A DNA stretch of 39,766 nucleotides from JBBQXY01 sp051004815. Lineage in GTDB: Bacteria > Chloroflexota > Ktedonobacteria > Ktedonobacterales > Ktedonobacteraceae. The stretch covers positions 1 through 39,766 of the forward strand of contig JBPCJY010000093.1 in assembly GCA_051004815.1 (NCBI GenBank), given 5' to 3'. Numbering within the stretch: the first letter of the stretch is position 1; every line of letters begins with the position of its first letter. Under the pieces are notes generated by a model. That model was not told where the DNA came from. It did no database searches and saw nothing but the letters and a program-made list of their open reading frames with translations. A program made the translations under genes and the position numbers. This document shows positions 16,067-21,692 of this stretch, one piece after another.

Positions 16067-16480
16067 ATGACATCAATGAATCAAGTAAATCCAGGTCACG
16101 CAATCCCCGCGAACACGAGCACATCAGTAGGTGTATTACAACGGCATGCTGCGATTGGTAACACGCTGGTCAATGTTACCCCCAAATTTGCGCCAACCCT
16201 CACCGAGGATGACGCCGTTGGTCAAGCCCGCTTGCTCAAAGCACTGGCTGACCCCACTCGCTTGCGTATTTTAAGCTTACTTAGCCGTCACGAGGGCGAA
16301 GTATGCGTTTTCGAGATCGTGGAGAGCTTCACTCTAGAGCAGCCTACGATTTCACACCATCTGCGTATCTTGCGCGATGCCGGTCTGGTGGATTGCCGCA
16401 AGAAGGGGCTGTGGGCCTACTACTATGTACGCCGTGAAGCTCTCACGCGAGCACGAGAAGTGATTAATAATTTGGCATAG
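16067..16480 (+). CDS. ArsR-family winged-helix transcriptional regulator
   Basis: 137 aa. The ArsR/SmtB HTH occupies about residues 50-125: RLLKALADPTRLRILSLLSR, EGEVCVFEIVESFTLEQPTI, SHHLRILRDAGLVDCRKKGL and WAYYYVRREAL. The metal-sensing helix normally reads ELCVCDL. Here it is EVCVFEI with a single Cys, so a classical As/Sb thiolate site is incomplete, though a Cys at VDC may contribute. The first 45 residues are polar, low-complexity and not part of the fold. ATG at 16067 with AAGGAG at 16055-16060; a TTG at 16043 is less likely. It has no adjacent metal transporter or arsenate gene, so its target is unknown. Confidence 0.9.
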   Translation: MTSMNQVNPGHAIPANTSTSVGVLQRHAAIGNTLVNVTPKFAPTLTEDDAVGQARLLKALADPTRLRILSLLSRHEGEVCVFEIVESFTLEQPTISHHLRILRDAGLVDCRKKGLWAYYYVRREALTRAREVINNLA

Positions 16481-16488
16481 TCGCCAGG

Positions 16489-16718
16489 GCTTACACAGTA
16501 GGTTTTTTGGAGAAAGGCATCGGCGAGGGGGAATGTCAGGCTTCGCGCCGCGCAGAATCTCTCGTCGGGCCGCACGGAGATTCTTCGCTGCGCTCAGCAT
16601 GACAGGCGAAACCGGCGCGCTTCAAAAAACCTCCCAGTGAAAGCGCATCCACGTCCCCCTGTCCCTACGCACGACCGAGCGGCCTCTGCCTCTCTCCGAA
16701 AAACTTCCCTGTGTAAGC
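16489..16718. repeat. Compound MITE-like element, family A (copy 3)
   Basis: 230 bp with 10-bp perfect ends, GCTTACACAG (16489-16498) and CTGTGTAAGC (16709-16718). Inside is the full right arm of the family A core (AAAAAACCTCCCAGTGAAAG, ending at 16643), the same extension as after 11190, and an embedded hairpin with AGAATCTCTCG...GGAGATTCT that matches family D (24226-24318). The element starts 8 bp after the ArsR stop. It appears to be a mosaic of nested repeats. There is no ORF, and nothing else is seen in 16481-16790. Confidence 0.75.
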
Positions 16719-16790
16719 CACTCCAGGGTACCCTTGCGGAGGCTTTCCACGCTTGGTGTCATGCGCTAACAAAGCCATTGTAGGAGAGCG

Positions 16791-17660
16791 TTAGACAAAT
16801 AATGGCTCCATGCCTAGCTGCGTTACTAGTGCGTGCATTTGTTCGTTCGTTGGCTCTGCTGAACCTTCCTGGAAGCGGCTGGCGGCATCGAGCATCCTGG
16901 GGAGCAGATGCATATCGCCAACGGTGTTCAGGAAAATGCCGGGTTGTTTGAGCACGTAGTGGACGGCTAGATCGATATCCTGCTGGTTCTCTAATGGCTC
17001 GTACCATGTACCGTGCGTGTGTTTGCGGCCCATCCAGGGCTTGTAGGCAATTGACTTGATTGTCTGCACGGCAACGTTGCGCTGCTGGCAGGTCGCGAGC
17101 AGAGCATTGAAGTTTTCGGCATAGTAGGGACTCTGCATGGTGATGTAGTTGTAAGGGAGCAGGACGGCATCGAAGTCGAAGCGTTCCAGGCTGCGTCGGT
17201 GTGTGGCAGCAATCTGTAGGCCGTGTCCTGTCACGCCGATAGCGCGGATCAATCCCTGTTTTTTGGCCTCTATGGCGGCATCAATAGCACCGCCCGGACT
17301 CAAGGCGGTGTCCCATTCAATGGGGTCGGCGAGGCTGTGTAACTGCCACAGGTCGACGTAATCAACCTGCATTCGTTGTAGGGAGCGGTGCAGTTCCTCT
17401 TTTGCCTCTTGCGCGGTGCGAGCATCGGCCTTTGTCGCCAGGTAGAATTGCGAACGATGCTGCGCCAACCATGGTGCGATGCGGAGTTCGGCATCTCCGT
17501 AGCTCGATGCCACATCAATGTGGTTCACACCATAGTGTAGCAATACCTCTAACGTGCGGTCTGCCTCTTCCTGGCTGGCATTGCCGAGCGATGCGGCTCC
17601 GAAGATGGTACGCGTGCTCATATGGCCTGAGCGGCCAAAGGGTTGGGTAGCAATGGACAT
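16791..17660 (-). CDS. Aldo/keto reductase
   Basis: 289 aa with TIM-barrel AKR features: an N-terminal GRSGHMSTRTIFGAASLG, the catalytic Asp/Tyr segment HIDVASSYGDAELRIAPWL, Lys in FYLATKADA, and His in VDYVDLWQLHSL. The cofactor end (IFLNTVGDMHLLPRMLDAAS) is near the C-terminus. It would use NADPH to reduce a carbonyl. The substrate is unknown, and it belongs to the general AKR group close to YdhF/L-galactose dehydrogenase-like proteins. ATG at 17660 with GAAGGAG seven bases upstream, so the start is firm. It stands alone. An unrelated AKR fragment is at 35194. Confidence 0.9.
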   Translation of the reverse strand: MSIATQPFGRSGHMSTRTIFGAASLGNASQEEADRTLEVLLHYGVNHIDVASSYGDAELRIAPWLAQHRSQFYLATKADARTAQEAKEELHRSLQRMQVDYVDLWQLHSLADPIEWDTALSPGGAIDAAIEAKKQGLIRAIGVTGHGLQIAATHRRSLERFDFDAVLLPYNYITMQSPYYAENFNALLATCQQRNVAVQTIKSIAYKPWMGRKHTHGTWYEPLENQQDIDLAVHYVLKQPGIFLNTVGDMHLLPRMLDAASRFQEGSAEPTNEQMHALVTQLGMEPLFV

Positions 17661-17714
17661 CCCTTTTCTCCTTCGTTGCTTGATGCATGTATGTTATTTG
17701 GAACGAACATAAGA

Positions 17715-17948
17715 TTATGCTGAATGTGGAAGCTCATTATTTGCACGTTCAGCAGGAGATAAAGGTGACGAAAAGCGAAAAATGCCGGTCTTTTCGATGC
17801 GGAAATCCCTGGCCTTGCTCGGTGTACTCGGCTGTGTGTGGGGGTTGTCTGGATAGTTCAGGTGTGGTCTACTCTCATGGGCCGTGTACAACGCTATTGA
17901 GATCGGCAGTGACTGTGATGGTGACACTCTCATAGAGGAGGAGTCCAT
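17715..17948 (-). CDS. Possible small protein of unknown function
   Basis: A 77-aa ORF starts three bases after the stop of the upstream HTH gene (TAA-GCG-ATG), a spacing that permits translational coupling. The protein is rich in Ser, Pro and His and has no TM, HTH or recognisable domain. The only ribosome site is a weak GGAAG inside the HTH gene. Either it is a coupled accessory peptide or the ORF is chance; I lean toward chance. Confidence 0.25.
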   Translation of the reverse strand: MDSSSMRVSPSQSLPISIALYTAHESRPHLNYPDNPHTQPSTPSKARDFRIEKTGIFRFSSPLSPAERANNELPHSA

Positions 17949-17951
17949 CGC

Positions 17952-18149
17952 TTAAACATCTTCCAGTAACTCGCTTGACTTGACCTCAAGTGCTTGCGCC
18001 AGTTTCTCTAATGTCGTTGTGTTCACAGGATGGTACGGGTCTTTCCAGAGCCTCTTTACCGTCCTGAATGACACGTCGGACTTGCGCGACAGGCTGCTCA
18101 TGTTCAACCCCTTCTGCTCAGCTAGCTCCCTCACTCGTAGGCGTATCAT
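17952..18149 (-). CDS. Small XRE/Cro-type HTH DNA-binding protein
   Basis: 65 aa, essentially one lambda-repressor-like domain: RLRVRELAEQKGLNMSSLSR (helices 1-2), KSDVSFRTVKRLWKDPYHPV (recognition helix), NTTTLEKLAQALEVKSSELL (helices 4-5). This is the form of short stand-alone HTH_26 regulators common in cyanobacteria and Chloroflexota. There is no effector or dimer domain. The ATG at 18149 has GGAG close by and a weaker AAGG further upstream. It is transcribed away from the gene at 18270, and the 120-bp spacer contains two promoters for that gene, so it could repress it. Confidence 0.82.
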   Translation of the reverse strand: MIRLRVRELAEQKGLNMSSLSRKSDVSFRTVKRLWKDPYHPVNTTTLEKLAQALEVKSSELLEDV

Positions 18150-18197
18150 GCTCCACTCTTACCTTCATGTTTCCGGCATACTAGCACACCCGCTTGC

Positions 18198-18253
18198 TTG
18201 ACGGTATTAGGCACGTTGGGTTATACTTACATGCGTAGGCATAAATGTATAAT
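18198..18253 (+). promoter_or_regulatory. Two candidate promoters for the 99-aa gene
   Basis: The first is TTGACG (18198-18203), 18-bp spacer, TATACT (18222-18227). The second is an extended -10, TGTATAAT (18246-18253), with a poor -35. Both point to the gene at 18270, and both lie in the divergent spacer with the small HTH gene. Confidence 0.5.
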
Positions 18254-18269
18254 CGACACAGGAGATAGT

Positions 18270-18569
18270 ATGGAACAACCCAGCATTCGTTCAGCACATG
18301 AACTCATGACCCTCATCACTCACGAGCAGTCTCTCATTGTTAATCGGCTGCATTCTGGTGACATGGAAGGCATCCACGAGTTCATCATGGAACACGCCCT
18401 CGCCTCACGGAAATATTTAATGGAACTCGTCGTACTGATGGGCCGTGAACAGGCGAACAACACCTGGAACCGTATCCTGCACTATGTATACGACCTGAAC
18501 GATAGCGAAGACTTTCTGATGAGTTGGTCTACGGAGTCGAACCTCCGGCCTACTCAACGACGATCATAG
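18270..18569 (+). CDS. Hypothetical 99-aa protein
   Basis: ATG at 18270 with AGGAGA five bases upstream, a clear ribosome site; an upstream TTG at 18198 is not supported. The sequence is mostly helical and acidic (HELMTLITHEQSLIVNRLHS; IMEHALASRKYLMELVVLMG; NTWNRILHYVYDLNDSEDF), with no TM and no known motif. It is divergent from the small XRE-type regulator. I do not recognise a family. The pair resembles small regulator-plus-target modules left by phages or plasmids, but nothing proves it. Confidence 0.6.
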   Translation: MEQPSIRSAHELMTLITHEQSLIVNRLHSGDMEGIHEFIMEHALASRKYLMELVVLMGREQANNTWNRILHYVYDLNDSEDFLMSWSTESNLRPTQRRS

Positions 18570-18602
18570 CCGCAGCGGGTCGTCGTCATATTTAGTATAA
18601 AC

Positions 18603-18691
18603 TGTCGTTCTAGCTATTGACAGGTGGTCTGGACTGTGGTAGAATTCACCCTGTGAAGAACGACAAAGTTAGGGTGCTAGGACGACAAACT
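18603..18691 (+). promoter_or_regulatory. tRNA promoter bracketed by an inverted repeat
   Basis: TTGACA (18617-18622), 17-bp spacer, TAGAAT (18640-18645) is a near-consensus promoter reading toward the tRNA, with a leader of about 95 nt. It is flanked by a perfect 9-bp inverted repeat, TGTCGTTCT (18603-18611) and AGAACGACA (18657-18665). A third copy, GGACGACAAAC, is at 18681-18691. CACCCT (18647-18652) and AGGGTG (18671-18676) could form a hairpin in the leader. The layout suggests protein-binding sites around the promoter. Confidence 0.6.
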
Positions 18692-18746
18692 ACGAGAAAC
18701 CGAAGTCTAGATCACTCTCGTAGATCAGCCCAGCGAGCCAATTCAT

Positions 18747-18819
18747 GATCCCGTAGCTCAGTGGATAGAGCGACAGTTTGCGGAACTGTAGGCCGGAGGT
18801 TCGAGCCCTCTCGGGATCG
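18747..18819 (+). tRNA. tRNA-Arg, anticodon GCG
   Basis: A 73-nt cloverleaf fits by eye: acceptor GATCCCG/CGGGATC, D-arm GCTC...GAGC, anticodon stem ACAGT/ACTGT with loop TTGCGGA (anticodon GCG, reading CGC and probably CGU), a five-base variable loop, and T-arm GGAGG-TTCGAGC-CCTCT with one G-U pair. The discriminator is G, and CCA is not encoded. Most bacteria read this box with an ACG (inosine) tRNA, so the GCG isoacceptor is less usual. A strong promoter lies upstream and a terminator follows directly. Confidence 0.95.
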
Positions 18820-18826
18820 CTTTTTT

Positions 18827-18858
18827 GAAGGACGGCCACATTGGCCGTCCTTCTTTTT
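18827..18858 (+). terminator. Rho-independent terminator after tRNA-Arg
   Basis: GAAGGACGGCCA-CAT-TGGCCGTCCTTC is a perfect 12-bp stem with a three-base loop, followed by TTTTT (18854-18858). The preceding run of T (18821-18826) makes it partly bidirectional. Confidence 0.9.
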
Positions 18859-18966
18859 GTTCTGCATATCATCTGTTTCCTTGCGGAAGACAGTATAACA
18901 CATACAGAAAAGCCTCTCGTGTCCGTAAACTGTTGCTTTTAGTGTAGAACGTAAATTCGAGAGAAA

Positions 18967-19230
18967 TTAACGGAAGGCTTTTTCACGGCTAAGAGTACAA
19001 TTTACTAAGTCGTGAAATTGCTTAGAGGTCTTGAGTCCCAATTGATGCACCATTTCCGCCACACGATTAGGTCCTAATGAATGCTTTGCGCCTTTGGAAA
19101 GACGCGTTCTAGCCACTTGCTTTTTTTGATCATTATAGATAATATATTGCCAATCCCTACCTTCTTTACGAGTTGCCTCCATTTTTCCACACAATGCGCT
19201 CTCAACCTTATTCGACTCAAGTCCAGCCAT
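18967..19230 (-). CDS. Hypothetical 87-aa protein, last gene of an AT-rich operon
   Basis: The sequence contains GRDWQYIIYNDQKKQVARTR, then LSKGAKHSLGPNRVAEMVHQ and FHDLVNCTLSREKAF. I have a sense of having seen this C-terminal pattern (a Lys-His segment, an M..QL helix, and LV.C.LSRE) in short uncharacterised Chloroflexota proteins, but cannot name a family. The ATG at 19230 lies 5 nt after the stop of the 128-aa gene, so the two are surely co-expressed. The basic, compact protein next to an acidic partner is reminiscent of a toxin-antitoxin arrangement (HicA-like by size), which is only a suggestion. No His catalytic motif typical of HicA is clear. Confidence 0.65.
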   Translation of the reverse strand: MAGLESNKVESALCGKMEATRKEGRDWQYIIYNDQKKQVARTRLSKGAKHSLGPNRVAEMVHQLGLKTSKQFHDLVNCTLSREKAFR

Positions 19231-19235
19231 ACTAT

Positions 19236-19622
19236 TTAAACCATTCTAATAAGACTGCGAAGATATCGAAGCTCGTCCTTTAAGCGTGTCCCCAATTCTT
19301 CTTCATCAGTTGTTAACTCATCTAGTTCCTCTACCAGAATGTGTCTGAATTCTTGTAGAGCCTCTAATCTTGTTGCTCCAACGGAGTGTATGTGAAAAAG
19401 TGGCTCGCTAACTATAACTTCTCCATCATCATATAGGATATTTACATTTAATGGGCGAGTAAGACACCTTCCATCAGGTAAAGAGCCAGTAATTGTAAGA
19501 GAAGTCAATGGAGAGAGGATAGGTGGCTCATAGGCTGCTTTTGTATTAGGTAAAACAGAGATATGAAGTTTTGTAACAGCACTAGATGTTCTTGCGTTGG
19601 TATTTACGCTGAAAGTATCCAT
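19236..19622 (-). CDS. Hypothetical 128-aa acidic protein
   Basis: The N-terminal 55 residues are Ser/Thr-rich. The second half is well ordered: NVNILYDDGEVIVSEPLFHI, HSVGATRLEALQEFRHILVE, and an acidic helix ELDELTTDEEELGTRLKDEL. The beta-strand-then-helix order with G-T-x-x-EAL is like HicB-type antitoxin folds, but no DNA-binding domain is seen. ATG at 19622 with AAAGG about nine bases upstream. It is 17 nt after the DUF3467-like gene and 5 nt before the 87-aa gene. Base use is more AT-rich than the flanking genes. Confidence 0.7.
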   Translation of the reverse strand: MDTFSVNTNARTSSAVTKLHISVLPNTKAAYEPPILSPLTSLTITGSLPDGRCLTRPLNVNILYDDGEVIVSEPLFHIHSVGATRLEALQEFRHILVEELDELTTDEEELGTRLKDELRYLRSLIRMV

Positions 19623-19639
19623 CTCTGTACACCTTTTCT

Positions 19640-19960
19640 TTACTGTTTTGGCCTTTGAGATTGAAATCTCTCTAACTCGATTTGTAAGGCATTAATTAGT
19701 CCTGGTACAAGTTGAGGAGGGATAATAACTTTACTTACACACTCAGCACGAATTTTTCCTGTTTCCTCAAGTTTCACTTTATTCTCTTCTGGTGTGCCTA
19801 AAAGCATGGGAAGTTGCATTTCAAAGAAAGAGATAACAATCTCAGACGGACCGGCTTGTACAAGTGTATTGTTCGCATATCTACTTTGAACACCCTCTGG
19901 GATATGCCAATCAACCTGAAGCGTTATTTCATTTTGCTGTTCCTGTTCAGCTTCACTCAT
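19640..19960 (-). CDS. DUF3467-like small protein
   Basis: 106 aa from the ATG at 19960. The pattern fits DUF3467: an early IPEGVQSRYANNTLVQAGPS (the 'Y-x-N' start), EIVISFFEMQLPMLLGTPEE (beta strands), and a last helix CVSKVIIPPQLVPGLINALQ. DUF3467 proteins are about 100 aa and of unknown function. A longer ORF (to 20131) adds a Cys-rich, hydrophobic leader with no ribosome site, so I reject that start. It is the first gene of a three-gene minus-strand operon with the 128-aa and 87-aa proteins. Confidence 0.7.
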   Translation of the reverse strand: MSEAEQEQQNEITLQVDWHIPEGVQSRYANNTLVQAGPSEIVISFFEMQLPMLLGTPEENKVKLEETGKIRAECVSKVIIPPQLVPGLINALQIELERFQSQRPKQ

Positions 19961-20121
19961 AAATTGCACGCTCTTTCTTCGTTGAAGTGTGTTACCCGTC
20001 TTTCCAATTGTCACCACTATAAACCATATCGCCAAAAAACGCAATGAAAATAATCTCTTCCCTTGTGTGGAAGATTCTGTCAAACTATTGTCTGTCGAAA
20101 AACAAAAAGAGCAAAAGCTGA

Positions 20122-20151
20122 TTGACTGCACAAAGCAACGAATGATACAAT
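20122..20151 (+). promoter_or_regulatory. Candidate promoter for the 95-aa gene / ROK gene unit
   Basis: TTGACT (20122-20127), 18-bp spacer, TACAAT (20146-20151). Transcription would begin near 20158 and leave a leader of about 185 nt before the TTG start at 20343. The leader contains no ORF I can support. Minus-strand promoter elements for the DUF3467-like operon must lie in the same 19961-20160 stretch, but none is clear. Confidence 0.5.
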
Positions 20152-20342
20152 AGCGATGGGAGCCATTTCTTTGGGGTGAGATCTACTATACCTATCATTG
20201 CTTGCTTCCTGGTAAGTGCTAGGCAGGAGATCATTGAGACTTGTTTTATATTTCTTATAGCCATGAACTATGAGCAGTTGGCTTCCTGAGCAGAGGTGGT
20301 AGGGAAAAACGTAATTATAGTTACACTAATTTGGAGGTCGAG

Positions 20343-20630
20343 TTGGCACAAAAACAGCAGTCTAATCGTTTTGCCCGTATTCTTGTGCATAAGGATGGCA
20401 AGTTGGCATGGTATGGCCCTATGATGTCCGTGCGACATGAAGGACTGCCGAAGCAAGGCGAAATATCGCAGCGTGAATATGAACGGCGACGTTTGGAAGC
20501 CGTACAGCTTTATGGGCAAGCTAATGTAGAACGTCCAGTAATCGCTGCTGCTACCAAGTCATGGGCCGAAGCTGAGCAGTATTTTGAGAGTATGGCACAC
20601 GAGACAATAGCTGTTAGCTGGTCTTCCTAA
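20343..20630 (+). CDS. Hypothetical 95-aa protein
   Basis: TTG at 20343 has a strong GGAGG (20333-20337) five bases upstream, which decides the start over the overlapping TTG at 20331. The protein is charged (NRFARILVHKDGKLAWYGPM; ISQREYERRRLEAVQLYGQA), with no TM or recognisable domain. It lies 30 bp before the ROK kinase on the same strand and probably shares its transcript. Confidence 0.65.
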   Translation: MAQKQQSNRFARILVHKDGKLAWYGPMMSVRHEGLPKQGEISQREYERRRLEAVQLYGQANVERPVIAAATKSWAEAEQYFESMAHETIAVSWSS

Positions 20631-20660
20631 TTTGCTGCGTTGGAGCTTGAAGTTTATCCA

Positions 20661-21536
20661 ATGCAAATACAAAATGAACGCACTGTTATTGGTATCGATA
20701 TTGGTGGCACTACTACCCGTATTGGCCTTTTCCCAGCTTTAGATGCGCCCAATTTCACCTTGCTGGCGAAATTCCCCACCTATCAAATGTACGAACAGCA
20801 GCTTCAAGCTATCTCCGCGGCTCTAGAGCATCGTACGCTTGCTAAGCTCGCTGGCATTGGTATATCAATTGGTGGGCGGTTGGCGAAAGATGGGCAAACG
20901 GTGATTGTCGCGCCCAATATGCCAGCATATGTCGCTAAGCCATTTGCTTGTGATGTAGCGCAGTTGTCTGGTGTATCTGGGGCCTCGGTACGTCTCGCGC
21001 ATGACGCGGTCTGTGGGCTATTGGCGGAAAAGAAATTTGGAGCGATTCAGCATGTTGATCGCTGTGCCTACTTGACCGTTTCTACGGGGACAGGTGCCGC
21101 CATCCAGCTCTCCAGAGGTGCCAACACACTCACCTCCTCTATCGAGATTGGGCATCAAATTTTGGATGGCAATACGCGCAGGTGCCTGTGTGGGCAGGTG
21201 GGATGCCTGGAAACCTACACTGGCGGACGGCAGATTGAACTGCGCTATGGCCATTCCCCAGCCGAAATCACCGACAGTGCTTTTTGGGAGACCTTTTGCG
21301 ATAAACTTGCGCTGGGCCTGGTCAACCTTGCCATGCTCACCCGCGTCGATGTGGTCGCAATCAGTGGTGCTATCGCCCTCAATAGACCTTCACTGATCTC
21401 ACAGGTGCAACAAAACATTCAGCAACGTTTGGTGGGAGCAACGTTGGAGGTCCGAAAAGCTGTGTTGGGGGAAAATGCGCCCCTTGTTGGTGCAGCTTTG
21501 CTTTTGGAGACGCCAACGGAAACGTTATTACACTGA
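20661..21536 (+). CDS. ROK-family sugar kinase (glucokinase-like)
   Basis: 291 aa. The phosphate-1 loop is VIGIDIGGTTTRIGLF near the N-terminus. The substrate/acidic region contains APNMPAYVAKPF and RLAHDAVCGLLAE, a degenerate form of the usual N-D-A motif with His-Asp. The second nucleotide loop is LTVSTGTGAAI. The ROK zinc signature is intact: EIGHQILDG, then CLCGQVGCLETYTGG. It would phosphorylate glucose, N-acetylglucosamine or similar with ATP. There is no HTH domain, so it is an enzyme rather than a repressor. I prefer the ATG at 20661 (GAAG about nine bases upstream) over an upstream TTG at 20640. Confidence 0.9.
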   Translation: MQIQNERTVIGIDIGGTTTRIGLFPALDAPNFTLLAKFPTYQMYEQQLQAISAALEHRTLAKLAGIGISIGGRLAKDGQTVIVAPNMPAYVAKPFACDVAQLSGVSGASVRLAHDAVCGLLAEKKFGAIQHVDRCAYLTVSTGTGAAIQLSRGANTLTSSIEIGHQILDGNTRRCLCGQVGCLETYTGGRQIELRYGHSPAEITDSAFWETFCDKLALGLVNLAMLTRVDVVAISGAIALNRPSLISQVQQNIQQRLVGATLEVRKAVLGENAPLVGAALLLETPTETLLH

Positions 21537-21569
21537 AATTTCCTCTCAGCACTTCCCTGATAGTCCTCG

Positions 21570-21620
21570 ATTTACCCTCGGATCATTCTTGTACCTTTCC
21601 GAAAAACAGAACCTTTCCGA
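21570..21620 (+). promoter_or_regulatory. Direct-repeat operator candidate upstream of clpC
   Basis: ACCTTTCCGA occurs twice, at 21593-21602 and 21611-21620, in the same orientation and 18 bp apart. A degenerate third copy (TTTACCCTCGGA) begins at 21570. The CtsR operator, the usual clpC control site in Firmicutes, is a different heptad repeat, so this would be a distinct heat-shock or stress site. It lies about 75-120 bp before the start codon. Confidence 0.4.
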
Positions 21621-21692
21621 TACCTAATCTTATGAATGAGATGGTGCAGGATGCGCTGTTGCTACGTTATTCGGAATCGGAAGAGGTAAAAA

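Noticed and set aside
18827..18872. ORFs across the tRNA and its terminator (e.g. 18690-18872, minus)
   Set aside because: They are antisense to the tRNA and hairpin and encode nothing recognisable.
19961..20131. N-terminal extension of the DUF3467-like gene
   Set aside because: The extra 57 residues are not family-like and have no ribosome site; the ATG at 19960 gives the normal length.
18747..20160. Genomic island integrated at tRNA-Arg
   Set aside because: I found no repeated tRNA 3' end and no integrase, so only the AT-rich composition hints at transfer.
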